From an uncultured beta proteobacterium (GTDB lineage Bacteria; Pseudomonadota; Gammaproteobacteria; Burkholderiales; Burkholderiaceae_C), in the NCBI GenBank assembly GCA_903869595.1, contig CAIPZV010000017.1, positions 1 through 64,000 on the forward strand: 64,000 nucleotides of DNA, written 5' to 3'. The position numbers and the translations under genes are program-made. Below, piece after piece: positions 1 through 9,499 of the stretch (positions within the stretch are counted from its first letter, which is position 1; each line of letters starts with the position of its first letter). The notes beneath the pieces are model-generated. The model was not told the origin of the DNA, ran no database searches, and was given only the letters and a program-made list of their open reading frames with translations.

Positions 1-73
1 CTGGCTTTTTGTAATCAGCCAGCAAACTGTCGATTAGATCTTTGGGTACTGCTTTCTTTGTATTTACGGTCAT
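1..73 (-). CDS. IS256-type transposase, N-terminal 24 codons (runs off the window)
   Basis: Reading leftward from an ATG at 71-73, the 24 visible codons give MTVNTKKAVPKDLIDSLLAD followed by YKKP. This matches the usual opening of IS256-family (DDE, mutator-type) transposases, which continue with a PEDLIGENG-like segment outside the window. A GGAG ribosome binding site lies about 7 bases upstream. The gene is cut by the window edge, so catalytic residues cannot be checked. The call rests on a short but characteristic N-terminus and on the element end seen at about 130-138. Confidence 0.75.
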   Translation of the reverse strand, partial: MTVNTKKAVPKDLIDSLLADYKKP

Positions 74-138
74 ATCCACTCCTGGAAGTTCGACGGTTAC
101 CCGCCATTAGACCGTTTACACAAAATTCAGTACACCCC
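1..138 (-). mobile_element. End of an IS256-family insertion sequence
   Basis: On the minus strand the sequence GGGTGTACTGAATTTTGTGT, starting near 138, leads through a short leader to the transposase ATG at 73. A terminal inverted repeat about 65 bases before the transposase start is the normal IS256-family layout. The end lies inside the neighbouring lipoprotein gene, whose last codons and TGA stop come from the element. The other end and the target duplication are outside the window, so the exact boundary (about 136-140) is inferred. Confidence 0.65.
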
Positions 139-1626
139 CCACGCTGCCCAGGTGTAAGTCAAGTGCGATGTTGTGCCATTCAATTTAGTCAACACACCTT
201 CTATTGGATTGACCCGTTTCTTCATGTCCGCCAAACTAAGGCCCGACCTCACCGAGTCTTCGGGGTAATAATTACTGAGGTTGCTGAGTTGCGAAATGAG
301 CCCATAAGCAAAACCCATCGCTTTCAGTCGGTCAAAGTCTTCGCTAAATTGTTTGCCCGCCCAGTCATTTGCAGCACCGCCGCTGGGGTGCGCGCTGAGA
401 TACAAAATAGGAATTTTGGCCGCCATAATTTCTTGAATTCTTTGCAATTGGGTTGGCAACAATGGTTTGACCGCGGAGTACTGGTCGGATGCCCCCAGCA
501 CTACCAATTGCGCCTTCGCGGCGCAGTCCTTTACCGCAGCACTTAGCGGGTCGCAGTCCAGGTTGGTATAGGGGATTCCCAGCGCCGTCAATCCAGCAGC
601 GGCCCGCGGTTTTTTAAGGTTGGTAACCGATGGGGTCGTGAAAGTCGTCGATGTGGTGGGCAAGCTGCCCCATGCAATATTGAGATTAGCGGGGGCTTGG
701 TTTGACCAGTTTACCGATGCGTCGCCTTTAACCAGCCAGGCCAAAACGCGCTTGATGACCGGGATATGCGCCGTTTGACGGGGCCGATCAGCTATTGGGA
801 TTGGGTTGGTAGGGCTCAAGTCAAAACCCGAAAGAATGTCGTATCCATACGCAGCGATGCGATTGCCCCCAAATGTACTTACGGATGCCAGTACATTGCC
901 TTTATCCCCCACTACAAAAGGGAATACTTGGTCGTATGCGGTTGGCCCTGGCTGTGGGAAAAAGCTTTCCTTGACCATTGCAAAAGGGGTTTCGCTATCA
1001 CTTTTGTAAAAATCATCCAAAAATCTGTTGTTCGTTTGGATTTTCAGCTTGTAGCTTTGGTAAGCCCTTTCCATAAGAGGTGCTGCGTCTTCCGCTTTCA
1101 AAATTCTGCTGTCGCCTGCCTTCAAGGCGACCGTGATGCGGTTAGCCGATGTATTCGTTAAACAGGCGCTGGTGTCATCTACGATAATTTTTCCATTGTT
1201 GGCGCTACAGCTAGCTGTTTCGGTTTGAAAAGTATGTGTTCCTAGTTGTCCACCTGTACAAGCCGCTGTTACAGGATCAGATAAGACGGATTTGCAAACG
1301 GCTGGGGGTGGACCGGAGTTGTTGCCATTGGCAACTAGTGGTGTGCAGCCTCCTTTGTCGATAAATATGACCTGCCCTGATTTCTCGCTGCAGCTGGCGG
1401 TTTCGGTTTTGTAGGAGTAAGTGCCGGTTCCGTCAGTCCCCGAGCAACTTCCCGTTTGAAGCGCTGAAGGTACTGAGTCACAAGGTTCAATCACAACCTT
1501 CAAGTTAACGAGTGCATCACCAGCACCCCCGCCACCACAGGCCAGCAACAGCCCCAGCAGTGCCGCAGCAAATAGCCAGCGCTCCATCCGAAACGTGAAA
1601 ATTGATGATTTATCAGATTTCGGCAT
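127..1626 (-). pseudogene. Large cysteine-rich lipoprotein, C-terminus cut off by the IS element
   Basis: This predicted lipoprotein has 499 readable codons. Residues 14-30 form a signal peptide ending in a lipobox (LLAC, Cys30) followed by glycines, so it is probably exported and lipid-anchored. Two similar cysteine modules follow: C49-C61-C79-C94 and C111-C123-C140-C155. Each contains a TETASCS segment. The remaining 330 residues resemble the N-terminal part of ImpA/M60-like metalloproteases, but I hold that loosely. The start at 1626 has an AGGGGG ribosome binding site. The last three codons and the stop lie in the IS terminal repeat, so the original C-terminus is lost. The remnant may still be translated, but a C-terminal catalytic domain, if there was one, is missing. 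Confidence 0.65.
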
Positions 1627-1871
1627 ACGACCCCCTGAAGATAATGATTTGAGAAATTATTTCATATTTGATAATTTATTGAACGTAAAAATTTCCAAAT
1701 CGTTAGCTTTTCAACTCGAAATTTGTTTATTTCATGGAAATCGATATCAGGACTTTCCCTAGGATCCGGATATGCAGAGGATGCGCAGTCAGCGCTTGCG
1801 TAAATTACTGGCGCAAGGCTTAAGCGTTCAGCCCTGGCGACTAGGCTGATTCACCCCAAGAAAGGTGGCTG
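1627..1871. other. AT-rich intergenic spacer
   Basis: This 245-base gap lies between the lipoprotein start and the nadA stop, both on the minus strand. The stretch 1640-1735 is A/T-rich and is the likely place for the lipoprotein promoter. A 25-codon open frame at about 1772-1850 on the plus strand has no recognisable product. I see no RNA gene or clear terminator. Confidence 0.5.
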
Positions 1872-2987
1872 TTACACCACCCCGAGGTGCGGCACCAGCC
1901 CCGCCGTGGGCTGGCCGTTTTTCAAGGCCGCCGTAAAGGCCAGCATGCGGTCTATGGGCAGGCGGGCGCGCAGGCCTAGCGCGCTGTCCACATGCACTTC
2001 GCCCCCACCGGTTTCCAGCGCGCGGGCCACGTCGGCCAGGCCGTTCATCGCCATCCAGGGGCAATGTGCGCAGCTTTTGCAGGTGGCGCTGTTACCGGCG
2101 GTGGGGGCTTCGATAAAGGTCTTGCCGGGGTTGAGGGTGCGCAATTTGTGCAGCATGCCTTTGTCGGTGGCCACGATAAAGGTGTCGGTGTCCATGGTCT
2201 GCGCGGCCTTCAAGATGGCCGAGGTGGAGCCCACGGCATGCGCCAGCGCCACTACGTCGGCGGGCGACTCGGGGTGGACCAGCACACCGGCCTTTGGGTA
2301 CTCGGCCATCAGGGCCTGCAATTCAAAGGCTTTGAACTCGTCATGCACGATGCACGCGCCCTGCCAGAACACCATGTCCGCACCGGTCTCGCGCTGGATA
2401 TAGCCGCCCAAATGTTTGTCCGGCGCCCACAAGATTTTTTGCCCGGCGTCTTTCAGGGCGCGCACGATGTCTAGTGCGCAGCTAGAAGTCACCACCCAGT
2501 CAGCCCGCGCTTTGACTGCGGCGCTGGTATTGGCGTAGACCACCACCGTGCGGTCCGGGTGGGCGTCGCAAAAGGCGCTAAATTCTTCGATGGGGCAGCC
2601 CAGGTCTAAAGAGCAAGTCGCGTCCAGGTCCGGCATGAGCACGCGCTTGTGGGGGCTTAGGATTTTGGAGGTTTCGCCCATAAAGCGCACGCCAGACACG
2701 ATCAGGGTTTGCGCGCTGTGGTCGCGGCCAAAGCGTGCCATCTCCAGCGAGTCGCTCACCAGCCCGCCAGTGGCTTCGGCCAGGTCTTGCAAATCCGGGT
2801 GTACGTAATAGTGCGACACCATGACTGCGTTTTTTTCCCGCAGTAAGCGGGTGATTTTTTCTTTGAGTGCTACGCGTTCATCCGGCGCGGGCTCCACCGG
2901 CACACGCGCCCAAGCATGGCGGGTGCTGCAAGCGGGTTGCTCGTATTCAACATCTATGCGTTGCAGGGGTAATTCAAAGCTTTGCAT
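1872..2987 (-). CDS. nadA: Quinolinate synthase NadA
   Basis: NadA condenses iminoaspartate with dihydroxyacetone phosphate to quinolinate, the committed step of de novo NAD synthesis, using a [4Fe-4S] cluster in the cytoplasm. The 371-residue protein carries the three expected cysteine regions: [18 protein letters not shown] and CKSCAHCPW near the C-terminus. It also has the dihydroxyacetone-phosphate-site stretch [10 protein letters not shown]. Its start overlaps the nadC stop in a TAATG arrangement, so the two are translationally coupled with nadC first. The oxidase that makes iminoaspartate (nadB or equivalent) is not in the window. Confidence 0.96.
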   Translation of the reverse strand: MQSFELPLQRIDVEYEQPACSTRHAWARVPVEPAPDERVALKEKITRLLREKNAVMVSHYYVHPDLQDLAEATGGLVSDSLEMARFGRDHSAQTLIVSGVRFMGETSKILSPHKRVLMPDLDATCSLDLGCPIEEFSAFCDAHPDRTVVVYANTSAAVKARADWVVTSSCALDIVRALKDAGQKILWAPDKHLGGYIQRETGADMVFWQGACIVHDEFKAFELQALMAEYPKAGVLVHPESPADVVALAHAVGSTSAILKAAQTMDTDTFIVATDKGMLHKLRTLNPGKTFIEAPTAGNSATCKSCAHCPWMAMNGLADVARALETGGGEVHVDSALGLRARLPIDRMLAFTAALKNGQPTAGLVPHLGVV

Positions 2988-3856
2988 TACACATCCTCCA
3001 TGCGCATAGAAAAATCTATCGCGCGCACGTCTTTAGTTAAAGCGCCTATGGAAATACGGTCCACGCCAGTGGCGGCAATGGCCTGCACCGTGTCCATATT
3101 CACGCCGCCGGACACTTCCAAAATCGCCCGCCCGGCGTTGATCGCTACCGCCTCGCGCAATTGCGCATGCGTCATATTGTCAAGCAGCACCATGCGCGCG
3201 TCGGCTTGCAAGGCTTCATGGAGTTGCTGCAAAGTCTCGACCTCGATTTCAATGAAAGCCGCTTGTGCCGCAGCAGCCTGGGCACGCTGCAAAGCGGCGG
3301 ACACGCCACCGGCAGCGGCGATATGGTTTTCTTTGATGAGTACCGCGTCAAACAAGCCGATGCGGTGGTTGGTACCGCCGCCGCAACGCACTGCATATTT
3401 TTGCGCCAAGCGAAGGCCGGGCAAGGTTTTGCGCGTGTCCACAATCTTCGCCCGGTTACCCGGCACGGCCTGGACGGCGGCCACAAACTGCGCGGTATGC
3501 GTAGCCACGCCACTGAGCAATTGCAAAAAATTAAGCATGGTGCGCTCGGCAGTTAGCAAGGCTTGGGCTGGACCTTCCAGGGTAAGCACCACTTCGTTGG
3601 CCTGGCCGCGTGCGCCCTCGGCCACCAGCCAGTGCATCTGCGCCTGCGGCGCCAGAGCATACAACGCAGCCGCTGCCCAAGGCTGCCCGCATAGCACAGC
3701 GCTTTCGCGCAAGAGCACACGGGCGCGGACACGGCGCGCGGGGTCTACCAAGGCGGCAGTCAAATCGCCGCTGCCCACGTCTTCGGCCAGGGCGCGGGCG
3801 GCATCTTGCTGCGCAAGACGGGCAATGGCGTCGCTAGAGAAGTCAAACTGCGTCAT
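2987..3856 (-). CDS. nadC: Nicotinate-nucleotide pyrophosphorylase NadC
   Basis: NadC (quinolinate phosphoribosyltransferase) converts quinolinate and PRPP to nicotinate mononucleotide, CO2 and pyrophosphate. Its 289 residues are the usual length. Visible signatures are the EDVGSGDLT segment near residue 25, [16 protein letters not shown] followed by [11 protein letters not shown], and the C-terminal EVSGGVN...[11 protein letters not shown] phosphate-binding region. It is the first gene of a two-gene minus-strand operon and feeds directly on the product of the downstream NadA. The likely promoter lies in the 95-base gap shared with the divergent DUF3460 gene. Confidence 0.96.
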   Translation of the reverse strand: MTQFDFSSDAIARLAQQDAARALAEDVGSGDLTAALVDPARRVRARVLLRESAVLCGQPWAAAALYALAPQAQMHWLVAEGARGQANEVVLTLEGPAQALLTAERTMLNFLQLLSGVATHTAQFVAAVQAVPGNRAKIVDTRKTLPGLRLAQKYAVRCGGGTNHRIGLFDAVLIKENHIAAAGGVSAALQRAQAAAAQAAFIEIEVETLQQLHEALQADARMVLLDNMTHAQLREAVAINAGRAILEVSGGVNMDTVQAIAATGVDRISIGALTKDVRAIDFSMRMEDV

Positions 3857-3951
3857 AGGGCGCGTAGCATAGCGGCATTACCGCAAGCGCCGGGGGGCTT
3901 TGGGCCTACACTGCGCCCTGCCCCTAGAATCGGTCGCTTCAAGGATTTGCC

Positions 3952-4161
3952 ATGTCTCTATTTCGCCGCCCCGATTACCACTCTGAAGCCAGCTTGTTCA
4001 TAGACCAGCTAAAAGCCTCCCGCCCCCAGCTGGAAGCGCAGCAAAGAGCCGGTCGTGCCCTGCTATGGGACTTGAGCCTGGACCGCAGCGCGCAAGCGGG
4101 ATACCGCGAGGCCAAAGTGGCGCAAAAGCCCTACGTCTACCAGACCCAATCAGACCAATAA
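3952..4161 (+). CDS. DUF3460 family small protein
   Basis: This 69-residue protein begins MSLFRRPDYHSEASLFIDQL and contains LEAQQRAGRALLWD, the pattern of the betaproteobacterial DUF3460 family. The function of the family is unknown. It has no signal peptide or membrane segment. It lies 55 bases upstream of scpA on the same strand, and co-transcription is likely. The length is normal for the family. Confidence 0.85.
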   Translation: MSLFRRPDYHSEASLFIDQLKASRPQLEAQQRAGRALLWDLSLDRSAQAGYREAKVAQKPYVYQTQSDQ

Positions 4162-4216
4162 GCCCGTTAACACCCCGTCTGACCCAGCCAGCACCAAATC
4201 GGGTGGACACCCCGCG

Positions 4217-5068
4217 ATGAACAGCAGCGCTATTTCCCAGCCCATGGAAGCCGCCGTATTGGTGGACGGCTCTCCCGAAGTGGTGGACCATGTAGCCGTG
4301 GCCCGCCTGTACGGCGAACCGCTGTTTGCCATGCCGCTGGATTTGTACATCCCGCCCGACGCGCTGGAAGTGTTCCTAGAAGCCTTCGAAGGCCCGCTGG
4401 ACTTTTTGCTCTACCTGATCCGCAAACAGAATTTCAACATTCTGGACATCCCCATGCTCAGCGTGACCCGGCAGTACCTGGTCTATGTGGACCAGATCCG
4501 CAAGCGCAACCTGGAGCTGGCTGCCGAATACCTGCTGATGGCGGCGATGCTGATCGAGATCAAGTCGCGCATGCTTTTGCCGCCCAAGAAAAGTGCCGAG
4601 GGCGAAGAACCCGAAGACCCGCGCGCCGAGCTGGTGCGCCGCCTGCTGGAATACGAGCAAATCAAACGCGCCGCCGCCAATCTCAACACCGTGCCCCAGT
4701 TCGGCCGCGATTTCCTCAAAGCAGCGGTCTATGTGGACCAAAGCATTGCCGTGCGCTTTCCGGATGTGGACGTGGTGGATTTGCAAGACGCCTGGCGCTC
4801 TATGGTGCAGCGGGCCAAGCTGGTGCAGCACCACAAAATCAGCCGCGCTGAACTATCCGTGCGCGAGCACATGAGCATGGTGCTGAAAAAACTGCAAGGC
4901 AAGCGCTTTGTCGGCTTTGAAGATTTGTTCGATCCGCAGTTGGGCCTGCCAACCCTGGTGGTCACCTTTATCGCCATGCTGGAGCTGGCCAAAGAAACGC
5001 TGATTGAAATCACCCAGGCCGAGGCCTACGCGCCGATTTACGTGCGCCTGGCCTTCACCCAGAACTGA
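4217..5068 (+). CDS. scpA: Segregation and condensation protein A
   Basis: ScpA is the kleisin that bridges the Smc heads and binds ScpB in the condensin complex for chromosome segregation. The 283-residue protein contains the kleisin core: FEGPLDFLLYLIRKQ at about residue 57, NILDIP, YLLMAAMLIEIKSRMLLP, and the C-terminal winged-helix end. The N-terminal 50 residues are longer than in many homologues, so a start at the in-frame ATG at 4244 is possible; neither has a strong ribosome binding site. scpB is not nearby. The gene sits between DUF3460 and panB. Confidence 0.93.
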   Translation: MNSSAISQPMEAAVLVDGSPEVVDHVAVARLYGEPLFAMPLDLYIPPDALEVFLEAFEGPLDFLLYLIRKQNFNILDIPMLSVTRQYLVYVDQIRKRNLELAAEYLLMAAMLIEIKSRMLLPPKKSAEGEEPEDPRAELVRRLLEYEQIKRAAANLNTVPQFGRDFLKAAVYVDQSIAVRFPDVDVVDLQDAWRSMVQRAKLVQHHKISRAELSVREHMSMVLKKLQGKRFVGFEDLFDPQLGLPTLVVTFIAMLELAKETLIEITQAEAYAPIYVRLAFTQN

Positions 5069-5107
5069 AACCGGCCCCACACGCCTCTGCCTCACCGGAG
5101 ATACCGC

Positions 5108-6010
5108 ATGGTCACCACCAGTCCTGCCGACACCGCTGCGAACCAACTGGGCGGCACGCCTTACGGCACGCTGCCACCGGCTTCGCCCATGGCCAGCCGC
5201 AAGCCCATCAGCCTGCCGCGCATTTTGGAAATGCGCAGCCGAGGCGAAAAAATCACCATGCTCACCGCCTACGACGCCACCTTCGCTGCTGTAGCCGATG
5301 CCGCTGGGGTGGAATGCATTTTGATAGGTGACTCGCTGGGCATGGTCTGCCAGGGTTTGCACAGCACCGTGGGTGTCAGCCTGGAAGACATGCGCTACCA
5401 CACGGCTAGCGTGTCGCGCGGCCTGCGGCGCGCGCAGGGCACGGCCTGGCTGATCGCCGATTTGCCTTTTGGTTCTTACCAAGAGTCTAAAGAGCAGGCC
5501 TTTCGCAGCGCCTCGGTGCTGATGCAGGCCGGCGCCCACATGATTAAGTTGGAAGGCGGCGGTTGGACCACCGAGGTGGTGCACTTCTTGGTGGAGCGCG
5601 GCATTCCGGTATGCGCCCACCTGGGCTTGACGCCGCAAACCGTGCACGCCCTGGGCGGTTACCGGGTGCAGGGCCGCACAGGCGCTGCAGCCGAGGTGCT
5701 GAAACAGCAAGCCCATGCGCTGGAAGACGCAGGCGCGTCCATGCTGGTGCTGGAAATGGTGCCCGCCGATGTGTCCGCCGAATTGACCCAAGCCCTGCAA
5801 CACTGCGCCACCATCGGCATAGGTGCGGGCAAAGACACCGCTGGCCAGGTGCTAGTGCTGCACGATATGCTGGGCGTGAACCTGGGCAAGATGCCGAAGT
5901 TTGTGCGCAACTTTATGCTGGAGGCCAGCTCTATCCGTGGGGCCATGGAAGCGTATGTGGCGGCGGTGAAAGAAGGCAGCTTCCCGGTCAACGAAGTTCA
6001 CGCCTGGTAA
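5108..6010 (+). CDS. panB: 3-methyl-2-oxobutanoate hydroxymethyltransferase PanB
   Basis: PanB transfers a hydroxymethyl group from methylene-tetrahydrofolate to ketoisovalerate, giving ketopantoate for pantothenate and CoA synthesis. The sequence shows [20 protein letters not shown] (metal and substrate site), [25 protein letters not shown] and IGIGAGKDT. The length is 300 residues. The start at 5108 has a GGAG ribosome binding site 9 bases upstream. The first 27 residues precede the conserved region, so a shorter form from 5189 is possible. panC follows 13 bases downstream, giving two pathway steps in one operon. Confidence 0.96.
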   Translation: MVTTSPADTAANQLGGTPYGTLPPASPMASRKPISLPRILEMRSRGEKITMLTAYDATFAAVADAAGVECILIGDSLGMVCQGLHSTVGVSLEDMRYHTASVSRGLRRAQGTAWLIADLPFGSYQESKEQAFRSASVLMQAGAHMIKLEGGGWTTEVVHFLVERGIPVCAHLGLTPQTVHALGGYRVQGRTGAAAEVLKQQAHALEDAGASMLVLEMVPADVSAELTQALQHCATIGIGAGKDTAGQVLVLHDMLGVNLGKMPKFVRNFMLEASSIRGAMEAYVAAVKEGSFPVNEVHAW

Positions 6011-6023
6011 GACAAGGGAATTG

Positions 6024-6848
6024 ATGCGTATCGTCAACAGCCTGCCCGCGCTGGCAGAGGCCCTACAGGCCTACCGGCACCCCTCGGTAGTGCCCACCAT
6101 GGGCAATTTGCATGAAGGGCACCTGGACCTGGTGCGCAAAGCCAAGCCATTGGGCGACGTGCAACTGACCACGATTTTTGTCAACCGTTTGCAGTTCGGC
6201 CCCAACGAGGATTTCGATACCTACCCGCGTACCTTTGAGGCCGATTGCGCGCAACTCGAGGCCGCTGGTTGCGACCTCTTGTTTGCCCCCACAGAGGCTA
6301 CGCTTTACCCCGAACCCCAGGGCTTTAAGGTGACGCCGCCCACCGCCTTAGCCGATGTTCTGGAGGGCCAGTTCCGCCCCGGTTTTTTTGCCGGGGTCTG
6401 CACCGTAGTGCTCAAGCTCTTGGCCTGCACGCAGGCGCGCACCGCCGTGTTTGGCAAAAAAGACTACCAGCAACTGATGGTGATACGCCATATGGTGCGC
6501 CAGTTCAATTTGCCGGTGGACATTGTGGGCGTGGACACCCGCCGCGCGCCAGATGGACTGGCCATGTCCTCGCGCAATGGATATCTATCAGAGACCGAGC
6601 GGGCCCAAGCGCCGCAATTGCATGCGGCTTTGCAAACGCTGGCCCGGGCAGTGCACGCAGGTGGCACCGACTTTGAGGCTATGCAAGCGCAGGCTTTGCA
6701 TACGCTGGCCGCACAAGGCTGGCAGGCCGACTATGTGGCGCTGCGCCGCCAGGCCGATTTAGGCGCACCGCAAGCAGGCCAGCCCTTGGTGGTGCTAGCA
6801 GCAGCGCGCCTGGGCCGCACACGGCTGATTGACAACCTCGAAATTTAA
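6024..6848 (+). CDS. panC: Pantothenate synthetase PanC
   Basis: PanC joins pantoate and beta-alanine at the expense of ATP through a pantoyl-adenylate. The 274-residue protein shows [10 protein letters not shown] with the HxGH nucleotide-binding motif, [22 protein letters not shown] and [11 protein letters not shown] (KMSKS-like loop). I chose the ATG at 6024 over the TTG directly before it because the AGGGA ribosome binding site is then better spaced. Position 3 of the FVNPxQF motif is Arg instead of the Pro found in E. coli. It is coupled to panB and ends 20 bases before the convergent aldehyde dehydrogenase. Confidence 0.96.
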   Translation: MRIVNSLPALAEALQAYRHPSVVPTMGNLHEGHLDLVRKAKPLGDVQLTTIFVNRLQFGPNEDFDTYPRTFEADCAQLEAAGCDLLFAPTEATLYPEPQGFKVTPPTALADVLEGQFRPGFFAGVCTVVLKLLACTQARTAVFGKKDYQQLMVIRHMVRQFNLPVDIVGVDTRRAPDGLAMSSRNGYLSETERAQAPQLHAALQTLARAVHAGGTDFEAMQAQALHTLAAQGWQADYVALRRQADLGAPQAGQPLVVLAAARLGRTRLIDNLEI

Positions 6849-6868
6849 GCCCAATTCGCAGCAGCCAC

Positions 6869-8296
6869 TTAGCTGCCGTAGCCGATCATGGCCTTGACTT
6901 CCAGGAAGTCGTGTATGCCCCAGTCGGCATATTCGCGTCCATTGCCCGATTGTTTGTAGCCGCCAAAGGGCGCGTAAATATCCCAGTCCGGGTAGTTGAT
7001 ATTGACCTGGCCGGCGCGTAACTGGCGCGCCACGCGGCGCGCGTGCTCCAGGTTTTCGGACTGGACAAAAGCGGCCAGACCAAATTCGCTGTCGTTAGCA
7101 ATCTCAATCGCCTCGGCTTCGCTGTCGTAGGGCATGATGGCCAGCACCGGCCCGAAAATTTCTTCGCGTGCAATCGTCATGCTGCGGCTCACATTGCCAA
7201 ATACCGTGGGGCGCGCGTAGTAGCCACGCGTTAGACCTGCGGGTTTACCGGTGCCACCCGCTACCAGCGTTGCGCCTTCGGCAATGCCGATTTCGATCAG
7301 GCGCTGCACTTTGGTGTATTGCATTTCGCTGACCAAGGGGCCCATGGTCGTGCCTTCGGCGCGCGGGTCGCCCACTACTTGTTCGGCAGCCACCGCAGCG
7401 GCAATCTCCAGCGCCTTGGCATGCAGGGCGCGCGGCACCAGCATGCGCGTGGGCGCGTCGCAGGACTGGCCGGTATTGCTCATGCAGCTTTCCACGCCTT
7501 TGCGTACGGCGGTTTCCAGATCGGCGTCTTCCAAAATAATATTGGGCGACTTGCCGCCTAACTCTTGGGCCACGCGCTTGACCGTGTCGGCTGCGGTTTT
7601 GGCGACAATGACGCCGGCGCGGGTGGAGCCGGTAAAGGACACCATGTCCACGTCTTTGTGCGCTGCCATCACCTGGCCGACCGAGGGGCCGTCGCCATTG
7701 ATCATGTTGTACACCCCGGCAGGCACGCCGGCATCGTGCATGATTTCAGAAAACACAATACCGCTGATGGGCGCGATCTCGCTGGGCTTGAGCACCATGG
7801 TGCAGCCCGCCGCCAGCGCGGGCGCTACCTTGCACACAATTTGGTTGAGCGGCCAGTTCCAGGGTGTGATCAGCGCGACCACGCCAATACCCTCATTCAT
7901 GATGCGGGTGCCGCCACGCTGGTGTTCAAACTCGTAGCTTTCCAAGGACGCAATCGTGGCCTCTAGATGCACGCGGCCAGCCCAGGTCTGGGCATCGCGC
8001 GCCCAGGCCAGCGGGGCGCCCATTTCATCGGATACGGCCTGGGCAATTTCTTCGGCGCGCTCGTTGTACAAGGCCAATATGCGCCGCAGCAGTGCCAGGC
8101 GCGTGGCTTTGTCGGTTTGCGTGTAAGCGGGGAAGGCGGCGCGGGCAGCGGCCACGGCTTTGTCGACATCAGCGGCACTGCCCATGGAAATCTGGGTGTA
8201 GGCCTGCTCGGTGGCGGGGTTGATGACGTCCAGGCTGCGCGCCACTGTCGGTTGGACCCAAGCGCCGTTGATATAAAACTGGTGGTGGTGGGACAT
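6869..8296 (-). CDS. NAD(P)-dependent aldehyde dehydrogenase
   Basis: This 475-residue aldehyde dehydrogenase oxidises an aldehyde to a carboxylate with NAD(P). The sequence shows ITPWNWPLNQ, KPSEIAP, VSFTGSTRAG (cofactor site), ELGGKSPNI with the general-base Glu, NTGQSCDAPTR with the catalytic Cys, and EEIFGPVL. The substrate cannot be read from sequence. The in-frame TTG at 8386 would add about 30 unlikely residues; the ATG at 8296 starts the conserved FYINGAWV segment. It is divergent from the class II aldolase gene, and the roughly 190-base gap probably holds both promoters. A shared catabolic role is only a guess. Confidence 0.93.
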   Translation of the reverse strand: MSHHHQFYINGAWVQPTVARSLDVINPATEQAYTQISMGSAADVDKAVAAARAAFPAYTQTDKATRLALLRRILALYNERAEEIAQAVSDEMGAPLAWARDAQTWAGRVHLEATIASLESYEFEHQRGGTRIMNEGIGVVALITPWNWPLNQIVCKVAPALAAGCTMVLKPSEIAPISGIVFSEIMHDAGVPAGVYNMINGDGPSVGQVMAAHKDVDMVSFTGSTRAGVIVAKTAADTVKRVAQELGGKSPNIILEDADLETAVRKGVESCMSNTGQSCDAPTRMLVPRALHAKALEIAAAVAAEQVVGDPRAEGTTMGPLVSEMQYTKVQRLIEIGIAEGATLVAGGTGKPAGLTRGYYARPTVFGNVSRSMTIAREEIFGPVLAIMPYDSEAEAIEIANDSEFGLAAFVQSENLEHARRVARQLRAGQVNINYPDWDIYAPFGGYKQSGNGREYADWGIHDFLEVKAMIGYGS

Positions 8297-8488
8297 GGTG
8301 TGCGGGCGCGCAATGCGGGTATGTTGGTAGAAAGGATTGGGGACGGATAAGGTTAGCAGAGATTGCACGGCGCAGGCGATAGGCAAAGCGCCACCGATTG
8401 CACTGTTGGCGACGCCTTGTGTCTAGGCTACCGCTACTGGCGCACAGGCGCTAGGATGCAGACTCAACCCCACCAGGAGACACGCCAT

Positions 8489-9208
8489 ATGCATGCCCAA
8501 GACTTTGCGTCACCCACCGTAAGCGCCCTGCGCACCGACTTGGCGCTAGCGTTGCGCGCTGCCGCCCACCACGGCTTGGCCGAAGGCGTATGCAACCACT
8601 TCAGCATCGAGCTGCCCGACGGCAGTGGCCGCTTTCTGCTCAACCCGCGCGGCTTGATGTGGAGCGAGGTGCAGGCCGATGACATTGTGATGATTGACGC
8701 GCAAGGCCAGGTGCTGGCCGGGCGGCATGCCGTGGAGCCCACGGCCATGTTTATCCATGCCGCAATACACCGTATCGCCGGTAGAGCCTGCGTGCTGCAC
8801 ACGCATATGCCTTATGCGACGGCGCTAACCGTGACGCGCGCACGCGCACTGGACACGCGCCTGTCGCAAAACGCCATGCGCTTTCATGGGCGGGTGGCCG
8901 CAGACGCGCATTACAACGGCTTGGCGCTGGACCTGCGCGAAGGCGAACGTATTGCGAACGCCATGCAGGGCGCGGACATTGTGTTTTTGGGGAACCACGG
9001 CGTGGTCGTCTGCGCCGAGCGCATGGACTATGCCTACGATGATTTGTATTACCTGGAACGCGCTTGTATGGTGGAGGTACTGGCCCGCCAAAGCGGTCTG
9101 CCACTCGAGCCTGTCGATGAAGCCCTGGCGGCCAATGTGGCAGCGCAAACGCGGGGCGAGCAATTGCAAGCCGAACTATTTTTTAAGGCCTTGGGGCGCA
9201 AGCTTTAA
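8489..9208 (+). CDS. Class II aldolase/adducin family protein
   Basis: The protein has 239 residues and the fold of fuculose-1-phosphate aldolase and ribulose-5-phosphate epimerase (AraD/FucA-like), normally a Zn enzyme. Motifs visible are GLAEGVCNHFS, LLNPRGLMW, HTHMPYATAL (two metal-ligand histidines) and FLGNHGVVVC (third His). The substrate is unknown, and related proteins include decarboxylase-like enzymes. The ATG at 8489 was chosen because AGGAG lies 10 bases upstream at 8474-8478; the longer frame from 8363 has no support. It is divergent from the aldehyde dehydrogenase. Confidence 0.9.
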   Translation: MHAQDFASPTVSALRTDLALALRAAAHHGLAEGVCNHFSIELPDGSGRFLLNPRGLMWSEVQADDIVMIDAQGQVLAGRHAVEPTAMFIHAAIHRIAGRACVLHTHMPYATALTVTRARALDTRLSQNAMRFHGRVAADAHYNGLALDLREGERIANAMQGADIVFLGNHGVVVCAERMDYAYDDLYYLERACMVEVLARQSGLPLEPVDEALAANVAAQTRGEQLQAELFFKALGRKL

Positions 9209-9229
9209 CTTTTTTTCAGGGCAATATGC

Positions 9230-9455
9230 AAGCGCAAATAGAAGGCCATAGATTGACACGGCTTACGACCTCGCTACGGTACTTTGCCACGGCCTGCGAC
9301 CTCGCAACATCCTTCACTGCGAGGAGCCCTAGCGACGCGGCAGTCCATGCTGGAATGAGGTCACTTCCGCCAAAGCAAAAGCCATGGATTGCCACGGCCT
9401 ACGGCCTCGCAATGACAACACTTTGCCACGGCCTTCGGCCTCGCAATAGCACCGC
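9230..9455. repeat. Cluster of interspersed palindromic spacer repeats
   Basis: The 291-base gap after the aldolase holds several degenerate copies of one short repeat. Examples are GCCACGGCCTGCGACCTCGC near 9287, CTGCGAGGAGCCCTAGCGAC near 9318, GCCACGGCCTACGGCCTCGC near 9391 and GCCACGGCCTTCGGCCTCGC near 9425. They are variants of the ATTGCCACG...CTCGCAATGA unit common in Burkholderiales spacers, in both orientations. No gene is convincing here. The same family recurs at about 17260, 49684 and 52908. Confidence 0.7.
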
Positions 9456-9499
9456 TTTGCCGCACCAAGCGCCAGTTACCTTGCGCACGCAGTAGCCGC

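Noticed and set aside
1772..1850. 25-codon frame between the lipoprotein and nadA on the plus strand
   Set aside because: No ribosome binding site, no recognisable product, and not supported by its context.
4853..5803. Open frame of 316 codons antisense to scpA and panB
   Set aside because: It spans two well-supported genes on the other strand and has a His/Gly/Gln-rich translation without motifs.
9230..9455. Possible CRISPR-like array
   Set aside because: The repeats are degenerate, in both orientations and without constant spacers or a cas gene. They fit interspersed palindromic repeats.
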